NCBI RefSeq assembly: GCF_001375555.1
Contig: NZ_CTDZ01000009.1
Span: 2,783,758 to 2,847,757 of the forward strand
Source: Numidum massiliense
Lineage (GTDB): Bacteria > Bacillota > Bacilli > Thermoactinomycetales > Novibacillaceae
DNA: 64,000 nt
Direction: 5' to 3'
This document shows positions 26,611 through 35,543 of this stretch, in pieces. Every line of letters starts with the position of its first letter. Position 1 is the first letter of the stretch. The position numbers and the translations under genes are program-made. The notes under the pieces were generated by a model that was given only the letters and a program-made list of their open reading frames with translations, ran no database searches and was not told the DNA's origin.

Positions 26611-26639
26611 CCCCCATCTCTTGCGAAGAGATCGGGGGG
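26611..26639 (-). terminator. Strong hairpin, terminator-like on the minus strand
   Basis: CCCCC(N)ATCTCTT and AAGAGAT(N)GGGGG form a 12-bp stem with a 3-base loop; on the minus strand TGTTTTTC follows. No clear minus-strand gene precedes it, so its transcript is unknown. Confidence 0.55.
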
Positions 26640-26826
26640 AATAAGCAGCTTCTGTTTGGCAACCGTTACACTTCGGTTGGTACTCATTGCCTTTCCTTGC
26701 GGCACGACTAATGATATACTTAAATGACAGCATATACTGTTGGATAAAGATGGATCTTTAGGTACAACTGCTATAAATCTAGGGGGAGTGGCAGAAACAT
26801 AAATTGTACAAAAGAGGGTTGGAAAA

Positions 26827-26994
26827 ATGAAAAAAGTACTCGCACGCGTCCGCTCAGACGTGCGTTTAGTGGCAACAAAAAGCGCGCACCGCACGCCGAA
26901 AACTAGAAAGTTTATTATAAATAGTCTAAACACGAATCACCTTCATCGTAAGGTGTTTTTTTATTGTTTGTTTCGCCGTTACAACTTTATGTAG
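26827..26994 (+). CDS. Possible 55-residue basic small protein
   Basis: ATG after GAGGGTTGGAAAA opens 'MKKVLARVRSDVRLVATKSAHR' (first part) and ends at 26994. Very basic, no family seen. A strong terminator (26938-26962) lies inside its last third, which argues that the RNA, not this full frame, is what matters. Low confidence. Confidence 0.2.
   Translation: MKKVLARVRSDVRLVATKSAHRTPKTRKFIINSLNTNHLHRKVFFYCLFRRYNFM
26938..26962 (+). terminator. Terminator of an unassigned short transcript
   Basis: CACCTT-CATCGT-AAGGTG followed by TTTTTTT. No recognised gene ends just before it. Between 26421 and 27139 I see no other gene. Confidence 0.75.
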
Positions 26995-27139
26995 TCTAAG
27001 CACCTTTTTTACTTAGTCGCATCTTTATCGTTCCGTAAGGTAACTGTTTGACTGCGTTATCTGTTCACGTTTGCTAAAGATTGCAGGAACAAAGCGTTGG
27101 ATACACTAAAAATTGTAGGATTTGTAAGAGGTGAGGAAT

Positions 27140-28024
27140 ATGCGTTCATCCCGCGTCGCTGCATTATCGATCGTCAGTAATACAAGTCTCGTCGTTTTAA
27201 AAATTATTATCGGGGCGTTAACGGGTTCAGTCGCGATCGTTTCGGAAGCGATCCATTCCGGTCTCGACCTCGTCGCTTCAGTAATTGCTTATATTTCCGT
27301 GCGCACGTCGCACCAGCCACCTGACCGTTCGCACCCTTTTGGGCACGGCAAAATAGAGAATGTGTCCGGGACGATTGAAACGTTACTCATATTCATCGCT
27401 GGTGCTTGGATTATTTATGAATCAGCGAGTAAATTACTGAGTCCGACTACTCTGCGCCTGCCGTACCTCGGCATCGCAGTCATGCTTTTCGGGGCGCTCG
27501 TCAACTTCCTTGTCGGACGAAAGATTGGCCGCGTCGGAGAAGAGACTAAGTCGGTAGCGATGAAGTCGAACGCACTTCACTTAATGACAGACGTGTACAC
27601 ATCTTTGGGTGTCGCAGCGAGCCTAATGCTCGTCAGTGTAACGGGAATGCACGTTTTAGATCCGCTCATCGCGATCGGCATCGCCTTGTTTATTATGAAA
27701 GAAGCGCTCGATTTAGGGAAGGAGTCGTTCTTGCCACTCGTCGATGTAAGCTTGACGGACAAGGAACACCGGCAGATCATCAGTATTCTTAAAAGATACG
27801 CCCATGAATACATCGAGTTCCACGACTTGCGCACGCGCCGCTCGGGTCCAGAAGAACATATCGACCTCCACCTCGTCGTCGCAGCAGACAAAACGGTCGC
27901 AGAAGCCCATTCCTTGTGCGACCGGGTGGAAGCCGATATTCGCAGTAGTTTTCCGCAGGCGCAAATTCTCATCCATATCGAACCGGAGTCGGAGCGGGGG
28001 CAAGCTGAACTACCGTTGCCGTAG
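27140..28024 (+). CDS. Cation diffusion facilitator (CDF) metal exporter
   Basis: 294 residues from the ATG at 27140 (AGAGGTGAGGAAT before it). Six transmembrane helices (about 10-205) with metal-site motifs HSGLD in helix 2 and HLMTD in helix 5, i.e. an H/D site as in iron/manganese/zinc FieF-MamB-like members, and 'RSHPFGHGKIE' after helix 2. The C-terminal ferredoxin-like domain (about 210-290) has 'HDLRTRRSGPEEHIDLHLVV'. It exports divalent metal ions against protons. Confidence 0.9.
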   Translation: MRSSRVAALSIVSNTSLVVLKIIIGALTGSVAIVSEAIHSGLDLVASVIAYISVRTSHQPPDRSHPFGHGKIENVSGTIETLLIFIAGAWIIYESASKLLSPTTLRLPYLGIAVMLFGALVNFLVGRKIGRVGEETKSVAMKSNALHLMTDVYTSLGVAASLMLVSVTGMHVLDPLIAIGIALFIMKEALDLGKESFLPLVDVSLTDKEHRQIISILKRYAHEYIEFHDLRTRRSGPEEHIDLHLVVAADKTVAEAHSLCDRVEADIRSSFPQAQILIHIEPESERGQAELPLP

Positions 28025-28081
28025 CGCGGGCGCATCCCTCGCCACGGCGACTGTTCGTTCAACGTTCGGTCGCGCCTCTCG

Positions 28082-28456
28082 TCACACGAGTGGGTTAAAT
28101 CTGATGAACAGGTGGTACAAATAAAAGCCGGCGTTACCTAAAAAGGCGAGAAACGTCACGTAAAAACCGACTGTCGTTAAGTTGATAATTAAGTCCTGCC
28201 GTTTCTCGTCCTTTAATTTAAGCAAACTAACTACGAGAATCGCTAACGCCAATACGATCAAAAGCACGACCGTCGTTTCGAACATCGTAATATGTAACGA
28301 GGCCGTTTTCAAATCCAGTTGGCCAACCTTGTGTAGTAATTCTGTCGGCTGATCCCATAACTCCTGCGGCGCAACCGCCAGTAGAACTGCCGTACCGATA
28401 AACATCGATATAGCAATAACCGCTGTTACGAGTAAAGAAACGATAATCACTCCCAA
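28082..28456 (-). CDS. Small membrane protein of unknown function
   Basis: About 124 residues from the TTG at 28456 (AGGAGAGATCCCGCT before it); a GTG at 28483 would add nine. Three hydrophobic helices (about 3-28, 58-82, 93-115). No family recognised. Lies between the CDF gene (convergent) and the E2 gene; no shared operon is evident. Confidence 0.55.
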   Translation of the reverse strand: MGVIIVSLLVTAVIAISMFIGTAVLLAVAPQELWDQPTELLHKVGQLDLKTASLHITMFETTVVLLIVLALAILVVSLLKLKDEKRQDLIINLTTVGFYVTFLAFLGNAGFYLYHLFIRFNPLV

Positions 28457-28672
28457 AGCGGGATCTCTCCTCTCACACTTCACATTATTTTACAGTATCT
28501 ATAGTTTAGTTTAAACCGCTTATGAATGGAACTACTATATAAAATGTGTGCGGGTTTAGTTCTAAAAACGATGTGACGGCCATCTCGATTCACACATTGC
28601 GACCTGCACGTTACTACTTTATCGCAATGCGTGTTTTTGCACAACATTATTACACACATCGTATGCTATCGT

Positions 28673-30121
28673 TCACATTAAAAGCAGCAAGTCTTGTGGA
28701 TCGGCCAACAGTTCGCCAAGCCTGTTCGTAAAGTTGACCGCTCGTACACCGTCAGTCACGCGGTGATCAAACGACAAGGACACATTCATCATATCGCGAA
28801 TGACAATCGTCCGTTCATCTTGTGCCTCCACGACGACAGGACGCGCTTTTATTTTGTGAAATGCGATGAGAGCAACTTCCGGATGACGAATGATCGGAGT
28901 AGCGGACGTTCCACCGCGCGCGCCGACACTGCTTACGGTAAACGTGCCGCCAGAGATGTCATCCCGCGTCAATCGCTGCGCCCGCGCCTTCTCGGCTAAC
29001 TGTTGAACTTCCTCTGCCAACGTCAGTAAACTTTTTTTGTCCACGTCTTTGATCACTGGTACGACGAGTCCTTCAGCTGTATCGACAGCGATGCCGAGGT
29101 GATAGTGCGGGTGCAAATAAACGTCCGTGCCTTCCGCACTCCACGTCGCGTTGAAGACGGGATACTCCCGCAAGGCCAACGCTAACGCTTTAAGAAAAAA
29201 AGGAAGGAACGTCAACTTGACGCCGCGCGCCTCTGCTTTCGGCTTCAACTGCTCGCGAAGATGGATTAACTCAGTCACGTCCAACTCCTCAAAATGGGTG
29301 ACGTGCGGAATCGTAAAGGCGGATTTGACCATATTTTTCGCAATCGTGCCGCGCAGCCCATTAAAGTCGAGCTTTGTGGATTGTGTGGCGACAGAAACGT
29401 CCGTCGACGGGTTCGGGTTAGTTGGGTCCGCCCCGGAAACATAGTGCGTATCATACAAATCGCGACTGTCGCGATTGTCGCCACCGTGATTAGCTATGTT
29501 ATCATGAGAGTCGTGTCTATCACGGTTGTCCATGCGATCACAACGATCATCGCCACCGTGGTTGTCATCGATGTCACGACGGTCGAGCACGTCCAGGTTC
29601 TGCCGTTCCGGGGAAATTTGAGAATAGTCTGGCCGCAATGAGTCGCGGCGCACATCTTCTTCTAGTACTCTCCCCCCTGGACCTGTACCCTTTACCGTCT
29701 CGAGGCGCACGCCTAGTTCGCGCGCGAGGCGGCGCGTGGCTGGAGCGGCTAGCACGAGTTGTTGCCGCTTAGTCGGCGAGTGCACATGGTGCACGGTACT
29801 GTCGCTTGCGATGAGCGGAAGCTCCCTGTGAGGATCGGGACTTGTTCGACTGTTTTTTCGACTGTCATCTCGACTGTGATCTCCCTCTACGGCAATGCGT
29901 AAAAGTAAGCCGTTCACTTCGACCACCGTTCCTGCGTCGACAAATACGCGTTCGACGACACCTGTGGCTGGTGCGGGAATTTCCGCTACGACTTTGTCCG
30001 TCAGCACTTCGACAATCCCTTGATCTTCAACGACTCGCTCGCCTTCGCGGACGAGCAGTCGCACGATTTCACCTTCTTGCATCCCTTCCCCAATATCCGG
30101 TAAACGCACGTCTACAGCCAT
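28673..30121 (-). CDS. 2-oxoacid dehydrogenase E2 (dihydrolipoamide acyltransferase)
   Basis: 482 residues. Lipoyl domain 1-78 with the lipoylated Lys43 in EVLTDKVVAEIP; peripheral-subunit binding domain about 120-158 ('APATRRLARELGVRLETVKGTGPGG'); catalytic domain about 245-482 ending in 'SFDHRVTDG' with His453 and Asp457. It passes the acyl group from E1 to CoA. The linker at about 165-235 is unusual: rich in Asp, Arg, His and Asn instead of Ala/Pro. Last gene of a five-gene operon; no E3 (lipoamide dehydrogenase) gene is near, so E3 must be shared. Confidence 0.92.
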   Translation of the reverse strand: MAVDVRLPDIGEGMQEGEIVRLLVREGERVVEDQGIVEVLTDKVVAEIPAPATGVVERVFVDAGTVVEVNGLLLRIAVEGDHSRDDSRKNSRTSPDPHRELPLIASDSTVHHVHSPTKRQQLVLAAPATRRLARELGVRLETVKGTGPGGRVLEEDVRRDSLRPDYSQISPERQNLDVLDRRDIDDNHGGDDRCDRMDNRDRHDSHDNIANHGGDNRDSRDLYDTHYVSGADPTNPNPSTDVSVATQSTKLDFNGLRGTIAKNMVKSAFTIPHVTHFEELDVTELIHLREQLKPKAEARGVKLTFLPFFLKALALALREYPVFNATWSAEGTDVYLHPHYHLGIAVDTAEGLVVPVIKDVDKKSLLTLAEEVQQLAEKARAQRLTRDDISGGTFTVSSVGARGGTSATPIIRHPEVALIAFHKIKARPVVVEAQDERTIVIRDMMNVSLSFDHRVTDGVRAVNFTNRLGELLADPQDLLLLM

Positions 30122-30169
30122 GCGCTCCCCTCCTCAGTTTTGTTTTACCTTTTATTTAACTATCGTTCC

Positions 30170-31165
30170 TTAAGCAGTGATCGACTCGACCATCGCGGCA
30201 GTGACTCTAGCAGCCGTCGGCAAATAGTCGTCCTCCACGGCAAAAGCGGGCACGGGGACGTCGTAACCGCAAACGCGTTTCAGCGGCGATCGCAAGTAAT
30301 AAAACGCTTCTTCGCTAATGAGTGCAGCGAGTTCACCGCCTAAGCCGCCCGTTTGGTGCGCTTCGTGCACGATGGTCACACGGCCCGTTTTTTTTATCGA
30401 AGCGACGACGAGATCGCGGTCGAGCGGGGCGAGGGTACGCAAATCGATCACGTCAGCCGTCCAACCGTGTGCGCGCTTTAAGCGCTGTGCAGCTTCTAAT
30501 GCGACCGATACCATCGCCCCCCAAGCGATCACCGTCATGTCGTCACCGCTCTGTACACGGACGCCCTTCCCGATTGGCACGCGGTAAAGCCCGCTCGGTA
30601 CCTCTTCTTTTTGACTACGATAGACCTTGGTCGGTTCGAGAAAGATCACCGGGTCTGGATCTTCAATCGCGGAGATGAGCAACCCTTTCGCATCGGCAGG
30701 ACGACTAGGAACGACGACTTTCAATCCTGGGGTGTGAACGAAAAACGACTCCACACTTTCCGAATGCAGCTCTGGGGCGCGCACACCTGCACCCATCGGT
30801 GCGCGTATGACGAGCGGCACCGTATATTGACCTTGCGAGCGCACGCGTAAGCGCGCGACGTGAGAAACAATTTGCTCGAAGGCGGGGTAAAGAAAACCGA
30901 GAAATTGCATTTCTGCGACTGGCAACAGCCCGTTTAAGGCCATTCCGATTGCCGTACCGACGATCCCCGACTCTGCCAGCGGCGTATCGATGACTCGCTC
31001 GTCGCCGTACTTTTCGTATAGCCGATCCGTCACGCGAAAGACGCCGCCGTTGACACCGACGTCTTCACCGAGTACGAGGACTCGTTCGTCGGTGGCTAAT
31101 TTCACATCGAGCGCATCGTTGAGCGCTTGCACCATATTCATCTTCCGCATCGTCTGCGCCGTCAT
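30170..31165 (-). CDS. 2-oxoacid dehydrogenase E1 beta subunit
   Basis: 331 residues from the ATG at 31165, whose ATGA overlaps the E1 alpha stop, so the two are translationally coupled. 'MVQALNDALDVKLATDERVLVLGEDVGVNGGVFRVT' and 'MQFLGFLYPAFEQIVSH' are classic. Together with E1 alpha it decarboxylates a 2-oxo acid on thiamine diphosphate. The substrate (pyruvate, branched-chain or aromatic 2-oxo acid) cannot be read directly; the operon partners point to phenylpyruvate. Confidence 0.92.
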   Translation of the reverse strand: MTAQTMRKMNMVQALNDALDVKLATDERVLVLGEDVGVNGGVFRVTDRLYEKYGDERVIDTPLAESGIVGTAIGMALNGLLPVAEMQFLGFLYPAFEQIVSHVARLRVRSQGQYTVPLVIRAPMGAGVRAPELHSESVESFFVHTPGLKVVVPSRPADAKGLLISAIEDPDPVIFLEPTKVYRSQKEEVPSGLYRVPIGKGVRVQSGDDMTVIAWGAMVSVALEAAQRLKRAHGWTADVIDLRTLAPLDRDLVVASIKKTGRVTIVHEAHQTGGLGGELAALISEEAFYYLRSPLKRVCGYDVPVPAFAVEDDYLPTAARVTAAMVESITA

Positions 31166-32247
31166 ACGAAGGCCACCCCCCAATCGTTTTTGTTAGACGC
31201 CTCGCGGTGGGCGCGCATCACTCGTTGTTGCTGCTCGTAGAGCAGCCAGCTTTTTTCCGCTGTCACATGCTCAAACATTGCCGCTGGATCTGGCTTTGGT
31301 GCTGATTCCGCCAGCTTTAACGCCTCTTCGACGCGCGCCGTCGCCTCCTGTTGCCACGCGCGCTCCCGCGTTTCATCCCACTTACCATGGTGCGCGAGTA
31401 ACAACTGCACCCGTTTTAAAGGATCCTTCTCCCGCCAGCGTGCGGTCAACTCCTCTTGGGCGCGGTACTTGGCGGCGTCGTCTGCCGTCGTATGCGCCCC
31501 GTAACGGAAAGTTACCGCTTCAATCAAAGTGGGGCCGCCTCCGCCCGCAGCGCGCCGCACCGCTTGTTCGCTCACCTGTTTGACTGCAAACACGTCGTTA
31601 CCGTCGACGCGCACACTCGGTATGCGGTATGCCTGTCCCCGTTCGGCCACCGTTTTTGCCGCCGACTGACGCGAAAACGGGACGCTAATCGCATAGCCGT
31701 TATTTTGGCAAAAAAAGATGACGGGCACTTGAAAAACACCGGCAAAGTTTAACGCCTCGTGAAAGTCGCCTTCCGATGTCGCCCCGTCGCCAAAATAGAC
31801 GATTGCGACCGTTTGTTCCCGCTTCAGTTTCGCCGCCCAAGCGACGCCGACTGCGTGCAACATTTGCGTCGCAATCGGTACAGACGGCGGCAAAATGTGC
31901 CGCTGACGCGTGGTACGTCCACCTTCGACGCGACCCATCCAATAAATGAACTGTTGCACGAGGTCGTCGCCGAAGGCGATCATTGCGGCGTGGTCGCGAT
32001 ACGTCGGAAACATCCAGTCGTCGTCCCGCAGTGCAGCCGCACTCCCGATTTGGGCTGCCTCCTGTCCCTCGAACGGCGCGTATGTGCCGATGCGCCCTTG
32101 CCGCTGCAACCGAATCGCTTTGCGGTCAAACGTGCGAGCGAGCAGCATCTGCCTGTACATTTTTTCAAAGAATGGCATGTCCCACGTTTCGCCGTCATCT
32201 TGCAATTCCCCGTTCGGGGCAAGCAGCTGTACCATTTTTTCTTCCAC
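31162..32247 (-). CDS. 2-oxoacid dehydrogenase E1 alpha subunit
   Basis: 361 residues, GTG start 7 bases after GGAGGG. The thiamine diphosphate motif runs from GDGATSEGDFHEALNFAG to FFCQNNGYAIS (about residues 150-185). The N-terminus ('GRIGTYAPFEGQEAAQIGSA') is of PdhA type rather than BkdAA type. Phosphorylation-loop residues are present in 'YRIPSVRVDGND' and 'FRYGAHTTADD'. Part of the operon with phenylalanine dehydrogenase and phenylacetate-CoA ligase. The 196 bases before it hold no gene that I can see. Confidence 0.92.
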   Translation of the reverse strand: MEEKMVQLLAPNGELQDDGETWDMPFFEKMYRQMLLARTFDRKAIRLQRQGRIGTYAPFEGQEAAQIGSAAALRDDDWMFPTYRDHAAMIAFGDDLVQQFIYWMGRVEGGRTTRQRHILPPSVPIATQMLHAVGVAWAAKLKREQTVAIVYFGDGATSEGDFHEALNFAGVFQVPVIFFCQNNGYAISVPFSRQSAAKTVAERGQAYRIPSVRVDGNDVFAVKQVSEQAVRRAAGGGGPTLIEAVTFRYGAHTTADDAAKYRAQEELTARWREKDPLKRVQLLLAHHGKWDETRERAWQQEATARVEEALKLAESAPKPDPAAMFEHVTAEKSWLLYEQQQRVMRAHREASNKNDWGVAFV

Positions 32248-32443
32248 TCGGCATCCCTCCGTATCCGTGATCCGTAACTGGCTTCAAGTAGCCGTTATGA
32301 GCTATTAGCTCCCAGAAGCCGTCAGCGATTGTCTGCCGCCTTCGGTAACGTTGCCGGCTAATCTGGCAGTTTCTTTACGATCGCAGACAATTGGCGATAT
32401 GCTCCGTTGATTTGCTGTGTCGGTAGGTGACGATTCGTTATGT

Positions 32444-33877
32444 TTATTTGTCACGTTGAACTGTTTCGAAGACGTTCTCCGTTCGTCGGTCGACGATGCG
32501 CACCGCTTTCCCTTCACTGCGCGCAATGCCGCCTGGACGGATGAACTTAATTATAGCCGCCACATTGAGCCGTTCTCGTAACTTACTTTCGAGCCGCAAC
32601 CGCAGGTCGTGTACAGCATCACACCTCTCAATCTCCTCGCTATTCGAATATTCGTACCGCAATCCATAAGGTGGTTCTGAAGCACCCCTGAGATCCGCAC
32701 CCTGCTCCTTTGCGCGTCCGGCAATGTGTGCCGCATAATAATGTGCCGTCAGCTCGACGTGCAGTTCACAATAATCGAGCGCGCCCCGCTTACTTAAATG
32801 CAACTGATAGTGCGGCGCCAGTTCCACGTGTTCCAACAGCACGGGTTCGATTTCAGCCGGAAACACGTTCACGCCGCGAATAATGAGCATGTCGTCGACA
32901 CGCCCCTTTACGCGAGACATGCGCGGTGTTGTACGACCGCACTCGCACGGTGTATACGTCAACGAAGCGATATCGCCCGTGCGGTACCGAATAACAGGAA
33001 ACGCCTCTTTCGTCAGCGACGTAAAGACGAGTTCCCCCGTCGCCCCTTCGGGAAGCACTTCCCCAGTCTCGGGATCGACAACTTCCGCATAAAAGTGGTC
33101 GGCGCCGATGTGCAACCCGTCTTGCGCCTCGTAGCACTCGATGGCGACGCCGGGTCCGACCACTTCGCTAAGACCGTAAATATCGACCGCCTTGAGCGCC
33201 AATTTCTGCTCGATCGTGCGACGCATCGCGTCTGACCAAGGTTCCGCGCCAAAAATGCCGTAGCTGAGAGACGTCTCGCGCGGGTCTAAACCGAGCTGTT
33301 CCATTTTTTCCGCAATCGCCAGCATGTACGACGGCGTCGCAGAAATGCCGTCCGGTTGTAAATCGCGTATGAGTGTCACCTGCCGCTCGGTAAACCCTCC
33401 GGACACTGGGACGACCGTCACCCCGAGCCCTTCTCCGCCGTAGTGTAACCCGAGACCGCCAGTGAATAGGCCGTAACCGTAGGCGTTATGCAACAGATCG
33501 CCCGGTTTCCCCCCGGCACACATAATCGCCCGCGCGCACAACTCTTGCCAGATGCGAATGTCATTGCTCGTGTATCCGACGATCGTCGGTTTCCCTTTCG
33601 TTCCAGACGACGCGTGTACGCGCGCCAAATGCGTCCGTTCAACAGCTAACATACCGAACGGGTAATGCTCGCGCAAGTCACTCTTTGTCGTAAACGGCAA
33701 CTTGGCGACATGCGGCAACGTCTCGATGTCATCTGCGGAAATTCTCGCCGCAGCTAAGCGTTCCCGGTAAAAAGGTACCTTCTCGCTGACGCGCGCGACG
33801 GTTTGTTTTAACCGCCCCAACTGTAAAGCCGCAAGCAGCTCCCGCGGCATTGTCTCTACTCCGCGATGCAAAATCAC
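32444..33877 (-). CDS. paaK: Phenylacetate-CoA ligase (PaaK-like)
   Basis: 477 residues, GTG start 5 bases after AGGAG. AMP-binding enzyme with P-loop 'HASSGTKGKPTIVGYT' (about 90-105), 'DIYGLSEVVGPGVAIEC' and 'VKGRVDDMLIIRGVNVFP' (hinge and C-terminal domain). It makes phenylacetyl-CoA from phenylacetate, ATP and CoA. The C-terminal domain is longer than in many PaaK (about 440 residues): an inserted stretch near 375-425 ('HIAGRAKEQGADLRGASEPPYG' onwards). It sits between phenylalanine dehydrogenase and the E1-E2 genes, tying the operon to aromatic degradation. Confidence 0.9.
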   Translation of the reverse strand: MILHRGVETMPRELLAALQLGRLKQTVARVSEKVPFYRERLAAARISADDIETLPHVAKLPFTTKSDLREHYPFGMLAVERTHLARVHASSGTKGKPTIVGYTSNDIRIWQELCARAIMCAGGKPGDLLHNAYGYGLFTGGLGLHYGGEGLGVTVVPVSGGFTERQVTLIRDLQPDGISATPSYMLAIAEKMEQLGLDPRETSLSYGIFGAEPWSDAMRRTIEQKLALKAVDIYGLSEVVGPGVAIECYEAQDGLHIGADHFYAEVVDPETGEVLPEGATGELVFTSLTKEAFPVIRYRTGDIASLTYTPCECGRTTPRMSRVKGRVDDMLIIRGVNVFPAEIEPVLLEHVELAPHYQLHLSKRGALDYCELHVELTAHYYAAHIAGRAKEQGADLRGASEPPYGLRYEYSNSEEIERCDAVHDLRLRLESKLRERLNVAAIIKFIRPGGIARSEGKAVRIVDRRTENVFETVQRDK

Positions 33878-33989
33878 ACGCTCTCCTCCCTCACCTCAAG
33901 TTTGTCTCCCTCTTTTTTTTACGAATATGCACAATGCGACACAATAAGGACGACTCTTACCGACCCCAAAATGCCTAAAAACCCAAATG

Positions 33990-35102
33990 TCACTTACTAC
34001 CGCTGGGTGGTACGTCCGTTAACCGGTATGTGTCCCTTGTAAAAAAATTGTTGCGCGCGCGTTGCATGGCGAGGCGCTGTTCGACGACGCGATCGGCCGC
34101 TGCTGCCGTGCATATGCCTTCCCCCTCGGCCATGGCATAAACTTGTCGCAACGTATCGTAAATCGTTTTCGTCTTTTGCAACACTCGCTCTTTGTTCGCG
34201 CCGTACAGTTCGTCGGCCACTTGAATTAAACCGCCACTGTTCACGATGTAGTCGGGCGCGTAAGTAATCCCTTTTTGCTGTAACCTTACCCCGTGCGCTC
34301 GCGACAGTAGTTGGTTGTTCGCGGAGCCGACGATAGCTTTTACTTTTAACGCGTCAAGCGTGTCGTCGTTAATGACTCCACCGATAGCACAAGGGACAAA
34401 CACGTCTGCACGTGCTCCGTATATGTCGCGTTCGGGGACGGTTCGCAGCGTGCCAGGAAGCGTTTCACTGTGCGCCGCCATCTGCGCCATTTTCGTTTCG
34501 TCGACGTCCGTCACGTACACGTCGGCACCTTCGGCCAACAACTGTTCCGCTACTTTCCAGCCGACCTTCCCTAACCCTTGCACCGCATACGTGCGCCCCG
34601 CCAGTTGCTCATCGCCCCAAACGACGGCGTTCGTCGCTTGAATGCCGTAAAGGACGCCTCGTGCCGTCGGAATAGACGAATCGCCACTGCCACCGTACAC
34701 TTCCGGCAAACCGACAATAAAAGATGTTTCTTTACTCGCGTGCACAAAGTCTTCCGGCGTCGTCCCCATGTCTGTCCCCGTATAAAACCGCCCGCCTAAC
34801 GACTCTACAAACTGACCGAACGCGCGAAATACATCGGGCGATCTGTCTTTGTGTGGGTCGCCGATCAGTACCGCCTTTCCTCCGCCGAAAGAGACATCAG
34901 CGGCTGCGCATTTGTAAGTCATTCCTTTGGAAAGCCTAAGCACATCTTCGAGCGCCTCGTCGACCGAAGCGTACGGCCGCATGCGGCACCCTCCCATCGC
35001 CGGTCCAAAAGTCGTATTGTGAATCGCAATGATCCCCTGCAAACCCGTTAGCGGATCGTTGCAAAACACGACTTGCTCGTGTTCTCGCATTTTGTCAAAC
35101 AC
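33990..35102 (-). CDS. pdh: Phenylalanine dehydrogenase (Glu/Leu/Phe/Val dehydrogenase family)
   Basis: 370 residues from the GTG at 35102, preceded by GGGGGAGAG; the frame opens further upstream at 35156 without support. Catalytic features: '[12 protein letters not shown]', '[22 protein letters not shown]' (both active-site Lys), the NAD fold '[16 protein letters not shown]'. The forms GGCRM, '[14 protein letters not shown]' and 'VGSANNQLL' match phenylalanine dehydrogenases; leucine dehydrogenases have GGTRM, 'TAEDVGTT' and 'GSALNQL'. It deaminates phenylalanine to phenylpyruvate with NAD+. First gene of the operon; preceded by a cre site. Confidence 0.85.
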   Translation of the reverse strand: MFDKMREHEQVVFCNDPLTGLQGIIAIHNTTFGPAMGGCRMRPYASVDEALEDVLRLSKGMTYKCAAADVSFGGGKAVLIGDPHKDRSPDVFRAFGQFVESLGGRFYTGTDMGTTPEDFVHASKETSFIVGLPEVYGGSGDSSIPTARGVLYGIQATNAVVWGDEQLAGRTYAVQGLGKVGWKVAEQLLAEGADVYVTDVDETKMAQMAAHSETLPGTLRTVPERDIYGARADVFVPCAIGGVINDDTLDALKVKAIVGSANNQLLSRAHGVRLQQKGITYAPDYIVNSGGLIQVADELYGANKERVLQKTKTIYDTLRQVYAMAEGEGICTAAAADRVVEQRLAMQRARNNFFTRDTYRLTDVPPSGSK

Positions 35103-35181
35103 TTTTCTCTCTCCCCCATAAACAGATATACTCCACACCGCCGCCTCGTTATGCATACGTACTGCAACGCTTTAAAGCGAG

Positions 35182-35195
35182 CGTAAGCGCTTTCA
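35182..35195 (-). promoter_or_regulatory. CcpA cre site before the phenylalanine operon
   Basis: TGAAAGCGCTTACG on the minus strand fits the cre consensus TGAAARCGYTTWNN exactly. It lies between the promoter and the first gene, where CcpA would block transcription when sugars are plentiful. Confidence 0.8.
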
Positions 35196-35280
35196 TTATT
35201 TAGATAAAAAATGCGTGCGCTCCCGCACCGCGTTCAACGATTTTTGTAAACATGCCCTATATGATGTTTATTTACCGACA

Positions 35281-35309
35281 TGGTAACATTTCGTCATAAT
35301 CTCTGTCAA
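35281..35309 (-). promoter_or_regulatory. Promoter of the phenylalanine operon
   Basis: TTGACA (35309-35304), 17-base spacer, TTACCA (35286-35281) as a weak -10. The long leader (about 180 bases) contains the cre site. Confidence 0.6.
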
Positions 35310-35331
35310 TGTGTTTCCGTTTCAGTCGCAG

Positions 35332-35360
35332 CAAAAAACCGCCTACTAGTTGGCGGTTTC
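35332..35360 (-). terminator. Hairpin terminator upstream of the phenylalanine operon
   Basis: AACCGCC/GGCGGTT stem with an 8-base loop; on the minus strand TTTTTTG follows. It would stop antisense transcripts coming from the solute-binding-protein gene. Confidence 0.6.
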
Positions 35361-35543
35361 CATTAATATTTTAAAATGAGGGGATGCTTAACTTAAGCGT
35401 ATGAACCGTACCGCCACATGATGATTGTTTCCTCGAAATCTGATAATAATGACATGAGTAGGGCATGCTACATGTTAACCTATCGGTCGGCCACACCTTT
35501 ATTATTCCTTATGGACACGCGTGAATGTTAGGAGATGATTCCG

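Noticed and set aside
26580..26933. 117-residue minus-strand frame, and an inner 35-residue frame from 26700
   Set aside because: It crosses a strong terminator hairpin and has no recognisable family; the short inner frame has a ribosome-like AAGGAAAGG but ends in the same hairpin.
28673..32247. E1-E2 genes as the main pyruvate dehydrogenase operon
   Set aside because: No E3 gene is attached, and phenylalanine dehydrogenase and PaaK lie in the same operon, so a catabolic complex is more likely, although E1 alpha is of PdhA type.
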